A DNA stretch of 64,000 bases from Megascapheus bottae (taxonomy: Eukaryota > Chordata > Mammalia > Rodentia > Geomyidae). Shown here one piece after another: positions 25,838-63,082 of the stretch. The translations under genes and the position numbers were made by a program. The notes under the pieces were generated by a model. It saw nothing but the letters and a program-made list of their open reading frames with translations, had not been told where the DNA came from and searched no databases. Each line of letters begins with the position of its first letter. Positions within the stretch are counted from its first letter, which is position 1. The stretch is taken from assembly GCA_024803745.1 (NCBI GenBank), contig JANJXV010000006.1, positions 42,505,001-42,569,000 of the forward strand. Direction: 5' to 3'.

Positions 25838-26480
25838 GAATAAAGCAGCTTTGAAGCTTATCAGGCACTGCCCAACAAAACATTTAGTCAAAAAAAAAAA
25901 ATCTGAACATTTTAACCTTGGGCTAACAGCCAAGTACTCTGTACAAAAAAAAAAACCAAAAACAAAAAAAAAAACCTGTAAAATGTTTCATAGTTTTAAT
26001 TCTGAAGCCATTTTTTTTTGTAACTGGCATTCTGTACATTTCTTCTTTAAAATAAAAAAATAACAAAAACAAATGAATATTAACAAAAATCAGGGACAAC
26101 AATATTTTTCAAGCGACAAAACTGGGGTGAGAAAAGCTTATTCTGAAGGTACATTTCTCAACTGATAACAATAAAAATGAAATTTGCATAGCGCTGTGCA
26201 TCTAGCCTTCAGCAAAACAAAACAGAAGCTATTTGGTATTGATACAAATCCATCTATTTGATAGTTAGTCATCCAATATTATGTACATATTTTATATACT
26301 GAATGTCATTGTAAGTCCTGTTTTCCAAGCTCCATTTTTCTGTTGGTGGGCTGTTTTTGTTTTGACACATTTCAACAAAACACTTCCTGGCACTCTGCTA
26401 TAACAGATTTTTTTTTTCCTCTGAAACACACATGAACTGAAGTTTCTCCTGACTTCTCCTGGTGAGCAGAAGTGCCTTTC

Positions 26481-26488
26481 TGCTACAT
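26481..26488 (-). promoter_or_regulatory. miR-221/222 8-mer seed match in the PIK3R1 3' UTR
   Basis: The mRNA strand reads ATGTAGCA, complementary to bases 2-8 of miR-221/222 with an A opposite position 1. It lies about 500 nt after the stop. PIK3R1 has been reported as a target of this family. An 8-mer match alone can occur by chance in 3.9 kb. Confidence 0.35.
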
Positions 26489-26986
26489 ATTGTCCATTGT
26501 TAGAAAATGAAATAATCCACAGTGCGATGTGTCTGGGTATGACACCCAGGTTTGAACCAGGCCGGACCGAGTGTACTCAGACGTGGGCTCTTCTGGCTTA
26601 TCTACCTTCCCGTCTCCAAAGTCCCAACTTTCAGCTGGTAAAGCTTCAGAAAGCATTAACAAGCACCATGGTTAAAGGCCTCTTTGTCCCTGCACGCAGA
26701 GATTTTTGCTTTTATTTTTCTCTTTGTGTTGTTGTGGCTTTAAATTAAAAAAAAAAAAAAAAAAAAAGGATAAGCAGTTCAGGTTAGAAACATCTGATCA
26801 CCTGACAGCCCTAGGCTGCGTGCGTGCCTTCCCCTACTTTTTGTCCTAGAAAGCTCTAGTCCCATCTGCAGAAAGACGGCTTCATTTCCACAGCTCAATT
26901 CACAGGTCAGGCTGGAGAGGAGCCCTTTGCTTTCCAGAGGCCTCAGGTGGTTGAAGGTCAGGAACAGGGTAAGAGGTGGCAGCGCT

Positions 26987-51374
<24,388 letters not shown>

Positions 51375-51454
51375 CTGCAAACAAACAAAATCCAGCCATT
51401 AGATTTCATTTGGGGTTGTCAAATGCATTAGCCCACAATGGAAACAAAGAAAAA

Positions 51455-51527
51455 AATATATATATATACACACACATGTATGTATGTATGTATGTATGTA
51501 TGTATGTATGTATGTATGTATGTATGT
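51455..51527 (+). repeat. (AT)n/(CA)n and (TATG)n microsatellite
   Basis: A short AT and AC run is followed by about 13 TATG units. It lies in PIK3R1 intron 2, about 80 bp upstream of exon 3. Confidence 0.95.
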
Positions 51528-54500
51528 TTTATTTACTTATTTTTATAAAGATGCAACTACTGAAGTACTCCTGCCAGTAACAAACTCAGATCCAGTAAGA
51601 GGGACCCCTACCACAGGACCACGGAGTCATACTTGCTGCTTCTTTCCTAGCATACCACTCCGAGTACCTACCCAGAATCCTAGAATTCCCTACCAAATGC
51701 CTCTTATAGTCTCTCCTCTGGGGCCATCTTCCTCAGGGCAAACCTCTCAACCCAGGTGCTTCAGAGTCTAGAAGCAGACTGTGCCTGGGCAGCAGCAGCT
51801 CAGGCTGGATTAGGGCTTAGATGGCCAAGGAGGGCCAAGAAACAGTTCTCTTCTTTATTATCATGCAGAATCCTGAGATAGCCAAGCAAACTGAATTCAT
51901 GTAAGGTCTCTTGTTTAACAGAAAAGAATCACTGCCCAAATAGGAAAGAGACTAAAAATGGGTTTTGTCTAACAGTTTCTTAGCACCATACATAACTAAG
52001 ATATTTAGGTTCTGAGTACCTGGGCTTGCTTCTGTATTCTTCCTCCAAGTGCCTAAAATGCCAGAGGTGGCTGCAGGCCAATACAAATGAATAATGCTCA
52101 CCTGACTTCAAATTAAGTCCCCATGTAATTGTCAGAACTTTTGTTTGCTTCTATAAGTCCTGGGCCATTAGTGGATTAAGAAATATGCTTTTTAAAACTA
52201 TTTTTCCATCTTTTACATCTGAATGTTTTACCAGTTGTAATGACACAAGAAAATCTAATGGGTAACATTGATAATTTCCTTCAACCTTATATTAATAAGT
52301 ATATTCTCACTTTAAAAAACAAACAAAAAAAACTATTTTTCTCAAAATATTCTAGGAGAGGGAGTAGAATGTAAGTAAGCGACAATCATTATAAAAATGT
52401 GTATGCAACCAGTTTATCAGTCTTCTGCAACTTTAACATTTCACCACTTGCACACTTGTAGAGGAATAGAGTTCATGATAGTGCATGCATTCTAAGAAAA
52501 ACTAAGCCCAGTTTTGTTTTCATGTGCTTTCAGGGGTGTAGTTCTTTACCACAGCCACATGCCATGCTAAACAAGTTGCTTAGCATAGTATTTCAATTAC
52601 TAAAAGTCAACACAGAAGAGCAACTGACTCCTGATACAAAAAATAAAATTGTTCAACTCTGACCTGAGAGAACTAAATATGATTTGCATAAGTTACTCCG
52701 CAACCCCTAAGCCTCTTACTGCAAGTAAATTGTCCACAGCAAATGGACAGTTGTGCCTAACTCTACTAGCCACTGTGACTAACCAGGACAAAGAAGGGCC
52801 AGCTAATTACTGAGGAAAGTTTTAGCACTGTGAAACTTTGGTGTCAGAAAGATTTGCAGAACCATAATCACCAATTAAAAAACAAACAAAAACACCCCCA
52901 AAAAACAAACAAAAAAACCTACCAGCCAGAAGGGCTACTGAATTATCAAAAACTCACCCAGTCAAGGGCAAGTTCATGAACTGAATTTTTAAATTTTTTA
53001 TTGGCAGAGATTGAAATAGCTATCCATACAACCCAAATATTAGACAACGAAGATAACCACATAGAAAGAGCAAAGACAAGTCTGTCTGTCAGTCCCCCCC
53101 ATGCCCAGTGATTTCTGAATCACTCTGTGTAACCAAAATTCCATAGGAGGTAGCCATCCTTGAGACATGGTCTCCTGACAGGGCATGGCACATCGATGAT
53201 CCACTTAAAAGTTCACTGCTCGGCTTCCTTGATGACTTTGTCCTAGGGCAGCATGGCTAGCTCTCTTACCTCTTCAGCCTCTCTAAAGGGTGAACAAGCC
53301 ATCACCTGATCACACCATCCCTCACTTCATCTCTGGAAATCAGAATGCCCAGGACTGGGGTTAGGGATCTGTTTGGAGTTAGCAATAAGTTTTGGAGTCC
53401 CCTAAACAAATCCAGCAATGACACATCTCTAATGTGAAAATATGAACACACTGGGAAACCACTTGAAACACAAGTGTCTTTAAAGCTTTCCTACTCTCTG
53501 TAATTAAAAACCCTGCTATTTTTTTTTTTTTTAAAGAAGCACTACAAAAGAAGCGGGCACACCATTTCATTTCCTTTGTTGAACTATAAACCACTTCCCT
53601 CAGTATTAGATTTTTTAGCTTACAAAAGTATCTTACACTAAATAAAATGATCACTGTCCTAGAGAAAGGCGATTTGAAGGTAGAGAAATGCATCAATTAG
53701 GAGTCACAGAATGCCTTTCCTTAGCCCTCCTAAATCAGTGGATCTTAGCACTTCCCACATGGTTGAGATGAAATAGTCAATACACAGACACACATACCCA
53801 CAAGTCCTCCAGCAACTACTACGCCAATTTTTCCTGTTTCCTCATAAATAACACAGGTGTGTTTTTAAAATTTAAGAAGAATCTTCAACACTGGCACTGA
53901 AAATGGAATTGCTTAATAAAGGTTTATCTGCTTCCAGAATCTTATCAGCATGATCATTTCTGCAGGCAAATATAAAAGTTAAATGATAATTAGTGATTTC
54001 ATCTAATTGTGAGTGATATATGCACCCAACAGCTGTTGTATTGCTAGGCTGGCAAACGTTACATACCAAAGGGCACCTTTCTTCCTCAATTGGGCTGAAA
54101 AAAATTCAAAAGCAAAAAACTACTTTCCTTTGTCTGTCCTGTGGTTCTTCAGGGGAAAATATAAAAACAAAAACATTTCAATTTACCCACAATTACCCTG
54201 GGCTTCTACAGAATATCATTTGTTTCAAGGAGAATTTCCAAAACCCAGTAATGACTACCAGGTATCTTGTAAGAACACAGCCAAAATTTCCCAAAGAAGT
54301 ATACCAGATTATTATTTTAGAAAGAGAAAAACTATAAAGTGTGAGTTCTTTTGTAAAATACTGGATGAATTTCCTGCTAAATTTTTAATGCTGAAAAAAA
54401 GTTTATTGCTTAAGGATACAGACTGAATCATTATAGCTGATTCTGATTTTTCAGTAGGAGTTTTATGTTTTAGTTTAGTGTGGGGGGCGGGAATGGTCCA

Positions 54501-55983
54501 ATGGGAGTTTTAAAGGGTAAAACTTATTGAGAAATAATTTTTAAAACTCTAGGATTTCCTTCCATTAGTACAATGTCTGAGATTCTATTTGTCTTTAAAA
54601 TGTTTAGATATAAGGGAATGTGGCCCAATAACTTCTAAGTTCTTTTATAAGTCTATAACAGTGTTACAAAAGGAAATGTTAAAACCTAAAGTCAACTTTA
54701 ATCCTATTAGATACACAAGGACTATATTTTTGTCAGAATTTTTTGTAAGAGATTCCAAAAGGAATGAGCCAAACTTGGGAAACTGTACTTTAACAAATTC
54801 ATGACAAAGCATCACATGATATCTTGATAGCAGAATGTGGCTAAAGAAATGAATTCAAAAAATCTTTCTAAAGTTTACATGTAAATATAAATGCATACTT
54901 GTTTTCACCTTCTAGAAAGATTTCTATACCTGAATGAGGAAGATTGACACATACACACTGTCTACGCCTAGAGAAACCAAATTCACTCTTAATAATCAAG
55001 ATGCATCTGTAGATTTCTCCATTGATAATCCAACCCATTTTCATGCAGCTATATTATTTTTCATCAAAAGAGTTTTGTGTAAGAAGAAACAAAGAAAGAA
55101 GAGCTCAAAGCTCCCAACGTGGTGAAAATCCCAGCTACTTCAGAAAAAAGAAATCAATCTTCAACAAAATTGACAAAGAAAATGGATGAGCCAGGTACCT
55201 CAGACTGTATAGTTTTTGAGACATCAGAGGTTGCATTTTCAAAGCACATCATTCCCTTCTCCTGGCCTTGTCCTGGTGGCATGCAATCACAGGGAACCTT
55301 TGGAGAGCCCTCTTTCCAAACTGAAGCTTTTCCCAAATCACTAACACAGACAGGCCTCAACAATCCTTGGGCACAAGTGCTGTGTGGGAGACAGTGGCAT
55401 TCCTTGCACGGAATGGTGCCAACACCACTATGAAGTGCAAGATGAAACCAGCACACAGCTGTACCTTTTGGAGGCATTCTCCATTAAAAGAGGGGAAAAA
55501 GATATTTTAAAGTTAGTATCTGGCAGAGCTGAGTGGAAAGTTTAAGCTTCTAACACTGGTACTCAAGAGACTACCCAAGCCAAGTATTTCATTACTGATG
55601 GAAGCAGTTTGGAAGCGTGTGAAAATCTGCCACTTATCTTTAAATATGTAACACAAAATACACAGAAAAGAAGTACATGTACAAATACAGATCAATATTA
55701 AATCAAGATGTTGGTCTGTCCACTAACTTCTGCTGAATCAAAAGTTTATTTCTGTTTAGGACAATTTCCCTCTTGAATTAAATGAGAAATGGATTAGAAT
55801 TCTGATGGTCAAAATTCAAACAATCCCTCAATTCTTTTCTAAAGGAAACCTTACATGCACATTCATACTTCATAAAATACATATCCTGGATTTTAAACTT
55901 CTTAAGCTTTCTGGGTAATGCTACAACAAATGCTGACCTGCACTCATTGGCTAAAAAAATGGTGTAAAAAAATAAATTAAAAC

Positions 55984-56015
55984 ACAAATAAAATAAATAA
56001 ATAAATAAATAAATT
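55984..56015 (+). repeat. (AAAT)n microsatellite
   Basis: About seven AAAT units immediately precede an IDL-Geo SINE. Confidence 0.9.
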
Positions 56016-56192
56016 AGTGGGAGAGTGCTTGCCTAGCATGCATGAGGCCCTGGTTCAATTCCTTGGTAGCATATATACAGAAAAAGTCAGAAGTGGTGTT
56101 GTGGCTCAAATGGTAGAGTGCTAGACTTGAGAAAGCGCAAGGACAGTGCACAGGCCCTGAGTTTTAGCCCCAGAATTGGGGGGGGGGGGAAG
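56016..56192 (+). mobile_element. IDL-Geo-type SINE, 5' truncated
   Basis: It reads gagagtgcttgcctagcatg, ggttcaattccttggtagca and acaggccctgagttttagcc, ending in an 11-G run. It begins directly after an (AAAT)n tract. Confidence 0.8.
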
Positions 56193-56239
56193 AAAATCAG
56201 ACAAAACAATGGGTTCTGTTTAACTGGTAGTACTGAATG

Positions 56240-56392
56240 ATTAAAAGCACAGGCTTAGAGCAAAAGAAATCTGTCCTGGTTTTAGTACTTGCTAAGTAAG
56301 TAGAATCTCAATCAATTAACCAATTTGGACCTCAGTTTTTCTATTCTGCAACAGAGAAATGAAGGTAAGGATCATGTGAATAACATAAATAA
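56240..56392 (+). repeat. MIR-like element
   Basis: It reads aaagcacaggcttagagcaa, tttggacctcagtttttcta and gcaacagagaaatgaaggta, a MIR in PIK3R1 intron 2. Confidence 0.6.
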
Positions 56393-56445
56393 GCATAGTC
56401 ATTAAAACATTAGAAACATAGAAAGCATAGTCATTAAAACATTAG
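56391..56445 (+). repeat. 23-bp perfect direct repeat
   Basis: A 23-bp unit beginning aagcatagtcattaaaac occurs at 56391-56413 and 56423-56445, with a 9-bp spacer (period 32). Confidence 0.9.
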
Positions 56446-57954
56446 CTTTATTTATGTAATTTTATTATTAAATAGAAATGTCCAAATACAATGGCAAATT
56501 TTAAGACTAGAAACTATTATAATTAAAACAATCTTCTCAATACACTTTAAAGATGATGTACTCACTACCAGTGAATTCCGTAAGAGTAGAATATTTTCTC
56601 TCATCCTCCAAATAACAATCGATACATTTTTCAGAAGTCAATATGAATAGCCTATAACTTAATCTATTTGAGTTATTAGGCTTCAGTTTTCTGAATGTGC
56701 AGGAAAAATTTGAGGTTAGATTAATTGCATAATGAATTATATTAAGAATAGCAGAAACAAGATGAGTTGGTTTTTTGGGGGGAGGAGGAAGAAGAAAAAA
56801 GTATGGGCAATGGAAAATGAAAGCAGGAAGAATAGATATGGAAATAAATCTTCAGCCATACTATATTAATGTCAGAGATAACCAGTAGGAGGAAATTAAG
56901 AGTTGCCAATAGACTTAAAAGTACAAGTCTGAAAATCTTTTCAAATACTCTTTCCTATCCCAGTTTATTTTCTCCCACTTATCTCTTCTATTCTACAGCT
57001 TAAAAACAAGTAACAGGGTTGTGAGACTCTTTGTCCATTTGGTTTTATTTCTAGACAACTGACTGGCATTAGAAGCAAACAACAGGCCAAGGTCTTCTGA
57101 TTAAGAACAAGAATGTGTTACAGCTTCAGTTCCAATGGCCTTAGCTAAAGCCTTGGTGTAAAGAGATCATTGATATGCAAGATTACATTTAATCTTTGAT
57201 AGGCAGCCTAATTAACTGTAATTCTTATCACCTAATTTAGAGTCTGATTTAAAGATGACAATTTACACTGTATAGCAAATTAAAATACCAAGCAGGAGGT
57301 AAATAGAGAAAAGAAGGAGGAAAATAAGGGGGAAAAATTATATGCCAAACATGCAATGAACATTCTGCTTGTTGAGTGAATAAATTAATGACTGTCACTA
57401 ACACCAATTAGAAGCCACATTCAACATCTTATGCAGCTTGCAACATCATAACCAGGCTTGGACTCTGAACAGGTTATCATTTTTTTTTTTTTGCCTAAAT
57501 TGACCTTGGGACCTATCTCTCCCATATTCTGGCAAAGCAGGATCTTAAAATGGAATCTGACATATCTCAAAGCAACTGAACATAATGAAATGATCCCTGA
57601 TCCACTGACTGGGAAAAAGCAAAGGTAAGGAGAGAAAGGTATTACTGATAAAAGTAGATCCCAGAAAGACGTGGTTGATCCACGCTGGAGCCTCACTGAG
57701 AGCAGAGAAACAAATACTGACTGACCAGGGAGAGTCAGCAAGCTCAAGAGGAATTGCCAAAGAGCCAAAGGGTCCAACTAAATAAAACAGGCAGTGAACC
57801 ACTGGATTCTATCCCTAAATCTAGAGTATTATTTTTTTTCTCTGACAAGGCTCTTCAAATCTGGCATGTGGTTTGAGGAGGAGGTAGAAAGAAACAGGAA
57901 AAAGGAGAAAGGCTGCTTATAAATTACTGCAACTGCCTGTAGTTTGGGAAAGTA

Positions 57955-58085
57955 TGCTCGTAACTTTTACTTCATTTAATCTGCACAACCTTGTGAGGTC
58001 TTCCAATTGTCCGTATTTTAGGAAAATGAAATAGAGAAGTTAAAGTGATTGACCTAAAGCCATGCTAGCAATCACCCACAGACTG
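57955..58085 (+). repeat. MIR-like element
   Basis: It reads acttcatttaatctgcacaa, ccttgtgaggtcttcc and attttaggaaaatgaaatag, with agtgattgacctaaagccat: a MIR core. Confidence 0.6.
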
Positions 58086-58554
58086 ACTTCAAAGTTGGTC
58101 ACAACCACTCCATGAATCCAGTTTGCCTTCAGAAGCAGATACATCACATGAGGCCATTTGGGAGTTACAGGGCCAAGGGGCAGAGACTGAAAAATCTTTG
58201 CAGGACAATAACAGAAAAGCACTTGGCTACAGTGGTAAGCCTTGGTGGCAAGAAGTGCATTTGTTCAACATGAGCTTGGACTGGTGGGCCAGCTCCTTGC
58301 CAACACCTCTGCCTTATCAGGACTGAACGCTTTCCAACCTGCTCAGCCAGCCTGAATATTTTTGGGACAGCATTTATTAAATATTTTCTCATAAGGCTAA
58401 ACTAAGCACATTCTTCCCCAAGGATGTAATGGATTCTATTCAGCTAAAAATAAGTAGCCAACTTATCATATTCAGGAAAGTACAGTAGACTGTTCTGGTG
58501 AATTGTTAGGTAGGGAAAGGGCACAGCATATTTCTTTTTTTTTGAAATAGGTAT

Positions 58555-58890
58555 TTCATCATGCATTGCTGTTCTCAAAATACCTGAGAAGATAATTTAG
58601 AGGAGGAAACACTTATTTTGGCTCACAGTTCAGAGGATTCTGTTTGTGGTTGTAGAAGCACTCAGTAAATTCTTCAATTCATGGTAGACAGGAAGCAGAG
58701 AATGAGGAAGTAGCCAGCAACCAAGTATAATAATCTCCAAAGGCACATCATTAACTACCTACTTCCTCCAGGTATGTCCTATCTCCTAAAGGTTCCAGAA
58801 CCTCCAAATAATAGTTATCACCAAGGAAGAACCCAGCATTCAACATATGAAACGGGGGGGGGGGCATTACATATTCAAATTATAATGGAA
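58555..58890 (-). mobile_element. MaLR-type LTR (MT/ORR1-like), reverse orientation
   Basis: The plus strand reads acttattttggctcacagtt, cagaggattctg, gacaggaagcagagaatgag, actacctacttcctccaggt, ctcctaaaggttccagaacc and a gggggggggcattac tail. This is the reverse complement of a rodent ERVL-MaLR LTR. It is non-coding, with approximate ends. Confidence 0.7.
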
Positions 58891-58954
58891 TCTTTGCCTA
58901 GGATCAAGAGCAAAGAGGAGAGAAAAGAAAGAATAAAGAGAGAATAAAAATGTA

Positions 58955-59228
58955 TGTACAGCTCACACCTTTAATTCTAGCTACTCAGCTGGCTGAAATC
59001 TGAGAACTGTGGTTCAAAGCCAGCCCAGGCAGTAAACTCTGTGAAATTCGTATCTTCAATTAAACTCACTTCCCCCCTCCCCACCCTGCACCTTGTGCGT
59101 GTGCACACAAGCAAAAAGTGGAATTGTGGCTCAAGTGAGAATTCTTGAGCAGAAAAGATCAGGGCCCAGATAAAAAAAGAACAGGGCCCAGAACCTGAGT
59201 TAAAGCCCCAGGACCAGCAAAAGAAAAG
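58955..59228 (+). mobile_element. Composite 7SL/B1-like plus Geo SINE
   Basis: It reads cagctcacacctttaattct, agctactcagctggctgaaa and ttcaaagccagcccaggcag. The Geo half follows after a C-rich and CA-rich interruption (gtggaattgtggctcaagtg, gagttaaagccccaggacca). Confidence 0.75.
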
Positions 59229-59924
59229 TATGTGGAATGGAGAGGGGGAAGAGGAAAGGAAAGGAAACAGAAGTAAGAAAAACAAGAGGCCTGGAATTTT
59301 TAAACAGAAATTTCTCTATCAGCAAATGAAGAAGAAATGCACTAAAAAGTAAGCTGGCTTTAGTCAGACTTTGACTCATAAAATTTTAAAGTCACTGACT
59401 AAAAACTATACATAAGAAAGGCTAACGGCTTTGAATTTAACACTGACCTAAGAATCATGGATTTAAAGAAGAGAATTAACATGGTTTCATTACCTTTGAC
59501 TGAGGTGATTAATTCTGGTGGCTAATCAATCCTGTATATCACAAATAATCTACAGTGTTCATCAGAGAAATGAAAAGAGCAATTCACTGCTCTGCTAAGA
59601 AAGTTAATAGACTCATTTATTGTGATTTATAAAATTTCAAATAGGTAAATTTGGATAAAACTTGAGCCATACTGAATGGCCCAAAACACACAAAAAAAAT
59701 GAATCAGAGTAATAAACAGTACTATGCTTTGGAGAGTTATTTGTCCCAAGATTATCTTATTTCCTTTTTTTCTCTAATTGCAACACACAAAAATACACAG
59801 GAAATACTACAGATAAAAATATTACAGATATATCTAACTATATTCTTTAAGAATCTCAGAATAAATTAGCAACAGAGAAAGATGGTAATTGATGAGTGGG
59901 TATATACTAATTTCTCAGAAGTCA

Positions 59925-60126
59925 GGGGCGGGAGCATGGCCTAGTGATAAAGCACTTGCCTAGCATGTACGAAGCCTTGGGTTCGATTCCTTGGTATCAC
60001 ATACACAGAAAAAGCCAAAAAGTGCTGTGGCTAAAGTAGCTGAGCACTAACCTTGAGCAAAAACGTGTCCAAGGCCAGTGCCCAGGTCAAGTTCAATTCC
60101 CCAGGACTGCCAAAATAAAAAAGAAA
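59925..60126 (+). mobile_element. IDL-Geo-type SINE
   Basis: It reads gggcgggagcatggcctagt, gggttcgattccttggtatc and aattccccaggactgcc, with an A-rich tail. Nearly full length. Confidence 0.85.
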
Positions 60127-60999
60127 AGCCAACAGGGTAGAATGGTTATGTCCAGTACACACAGAAGAAAATGAAGGAGTGATGGAAAAGATGACTTAGG
60201 TAGAAAACTAGTCAGCCAGTGGTTTTAATCAACACCTTAGATTCTTGATGGAAATACATTGGTAACAACCTGTAGAAGGAACACCGTGGCTCAAAGTAGG
60301 AAGGGGTCAGGAAAGGGCTGGCTTCCTATAATAGAAATACCTGCAATGTTGTAAATGAAAAAGTAGCTGTGACTCAGGGCCCTGAGGTGAAGGCAATCGT
60401 TTTCCCTGCGGGGTGTTCCTTCCTGCATTAGCATCTCAGAGCTGCCCCTTTCATAAGGACCACAAAAATCTATGCTCTACTTCTCACAGGCTGAAAGGGA
60501 AGTGGTATGCTTGCACCCCAGGAGGGAGTTTTGTACATTTTGTTCTATCAGATTAGCCTCAGTAACTTTATGAATTATGAGCTGTCAACTCCTTTTTTTC
60601 ATCTACTATAGAATATGCTTCTTAGAAATTGTGACTATAAATAAAACAACAGATGTTTCTTGTTGGCTCTCCTAGGAGGTTGGGTAATATTTTTTTTTGA
60701 AGGGGTTAGAAGAGAAGCCATCCAGAAGGCTGGATTAGGCCTCCCCCTGTTGGCCACTTTGTGTATCAGCCCTGAAGACAATCATTTTCCTTCTTAGAAA
60801 TACTGTTTGGAATGGAAATCTTGTACAATTAAAGATAATTTAAAAAAATTTTAAAAAAATTAAAAATCTTTGGGGCCATTTCAAGGAAACAGAAAGAGGT
60901 TTGGAATACAATTCTATCATTTTTGTGACTTCGGTTTCCAAATGATAGGTAGGATTAAATGCCATTTCTAGCATGACTGTAATTAAAATCCTACCCCCA

Positions 61000-61000
61000 A

Positions 61001-61059
<59 letters not shown>

Positions 61060-61075
61060 CAAGCAAGCAAGCAAC
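61000..61075 (+). repeat. (GAAA)n then (AAGC)n microsatellite
   Basis: About fifteen GAAA units pass into four AAGC units, in PIK3R1 intron 2. Confidence 0.95.
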
Positions 61076-62539
61076 AGGTGAAGAATGTGTTAATGTGTTC
61101 CAGATTTGGGTAAATATTCAGTATCTCCAGTTCTCACTGTATACATCAGTGAGTATTGGTGAATGGTCAAGATTTTTTTGGGCCCTTCTTAAATAGCTTC
61201 TAATTCTTAAATTCTATTTGGAGAGCAAATTTGGCCAATGCAGAATTATTAAATTTACATGCAACCCTTAAATACTTGAAAAACATACTCTCATGATCCA
61301 CTTGTGTGGTTGCCACAGGGCCCTTGTAGCATGTGGAGGAAACACAGATGATATTAAGTGAGGTGGAACGTGGGTGGGTGGTGGATGTCAGAAGGCTGCC
61401 TCTGCCTGTATCGTCCACCCCGGAGCACAGAATTAAGTAGTGTTTTCAAGTGAGGTACTCATTTTCACCTTGCCAGAATTGAGAGTGTCTAGCCAAAAAG
61501 ACTGAAAAATCCCCGACTTGTGTACATGAATCCAAGAGCATAAAACTAGCTGCTACATGTCCTTTGGTATATTCCAAAGTCCTGACTGACACAAGTCAAA
61601 ACAGCACTGTAACTGGGTTTCTATGTGTCATGACTTTAGAGAAGGAAGATCATGAAATTGAGAGCAAGATGAAGCCAGCCAGTGGAGAGAGAGCATCGCT
61701 CACTTATGGTACTTCCTGCAGCAACAGCAGCAACTATGTAAAGCATACTGATGCCACTTGGGAGAGTACACAAAGACACTAAATGACCACACCAAGGTCC
61801 TGGATGAGTGTTTGACTGAACGGAGATTTACAATCCATATCTGTGTAGGTCCTTAGCTTCCCACTTCACTCTGGATTTTTCTCTCTTCTGTTCTCATGAG
61901 TTTCTGAGTGACAAAGTTTAATTCCTGTTGATATTTTGGGGTGTTGGGCCAAGGTGTGCACAGTACTGCTAGGCTCTAAAAGATGGGAGTGGGTGCAAAA
62001 TTAGTTCATGAGTCACAGGCAGAAGTACACAAATGAGTAGTAAGATGGATAAAGGAGGTTACTTAGAAGTCATGACATTCAAGAGGCAACTGCTCCCAAA
62101 TTCTAGATCTTTGTCCATTTATCCATCCTTTCCTGAGGGAACTTGCTATTAGGCCACTAAAATTATATTCTCAAAAAAGTGACAGTAGTCTATATCTTGG
62201 AAATATAAACATAACTACATAGACATAAAAATCTATGATGGGATATACATTCTATAGACATGTTATATAGATTGATATGTACCTATGATATACAAATTCT
62301 CAGCTTAATTTTAATTATGGTCTAAAATCTGTGTGCCAGTGTATATAGAGATTCCTTTCTTGAATTCTTGTTAAACATGATATTTGAAATATGATCTAAA
62401 AATCAGTGTTAATGAAATCTTTCCCCAAAAAAGGATAGGAGGAAACAATTCCAAAATCACATACAGGATCACAAGCAATATAGAAAAGACTGCCCTTCAT
62501 ATTAACTTTCTTTATCAGGACACCATCAATCATAGCTGG

Positions 62540-62722
62540 AGTTTCTGATGTACTTAATAGGTGCCAGGCTCTGTGCTGGGTTGTTTCACTAAACTTACTT
62601 CAGAAAACAACACAAATCACTCACAAAACTACAAGGTAGGTTTCCCTTTTACAGACAACTCAGACAAGTGATCTGTCTGGTCTCACACAGCTGTTCCAGT
62701 CAGGGTCAGGCCCACCAGGTTT
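62540..62722 (+). repeat. MIR-like element
   Basis: It reads taataggtgccaggctctgt, gctgggttgtttcac, aaggtaggtttccctttta and ggtctcacacagctg, a well-preserved MIR. Confidence 0.65.
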
Positions 62723-62845
62723 CAAGAACATTACTGAGGCTCCCTTTCAAGAAACCACATAGAGTAATTAAATACTCTAGACATGGACTGTCAAAAGTCA
62801 GATAAGAGTTCTCTAGCCAATGAACAAACTCAAAAACAGCCACTC

Positions 62846-63082
62846 CAGCCAGCACTGGTGGCTCACACCTGTAATCCTAGCTAGTCAGGAGGCTGAGATT
62901 TGAGGGTGGAGGTTTGAAGCCAGTCTAGGCAGTAAAGTCCACATGATTCCATCTCCTATTATTCAGAAAAAAAAAAAAAAAAAAGCCACACTGAAGAACG
63001 GCTCCAGTCGTAAAGCACCAGCACGAAAAGAAAAAGCTAAGCAAAAGCATGATATACCAAGTTCAAGCCCCAGTACCAACCA
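62846..63082 (+). mobile_element. Composite 7SL/B1-like plus Geo SINE
   Basis: It reads gccagcactggtggctcaca, cctgtaatcctagctagtca and tgaagccagtctaggcagta. After an internal A18 run the Geo end follows (aagttcaagccccagtacca). Confidence 0.75.

Larger units (their letters stand above)
23045..26986 (-). other. PIK3R1: PIK3R1 3' untranslated region
   Basis: This roughly 3.9-kb AT-rich stretch follows the stop codon and ends at an AATAAA. It carries no SINE, L1 or LTR that I can recognise, which contrasts with the flanks and fits a constrained 3' UTR about as long as the human one. On the mRNA strand it has a 21-nt U run (26767-26747) and further U-rich blocks around 25960-25890 and 26060-26010. 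A second AATAAA (25837-25832) could give a shorter transcript. The exact cleavage site is inferred. Confidence 0.85.

Noticed and set aside
55119..55477. Overlapping open frames on both strands (104 and 107 codons) in intron 2
   Set aside because: Neither has a splice context or family resemblance that I can defend. Two frames open on opposite strands are more likely chance or part of an unrecognised repeat.
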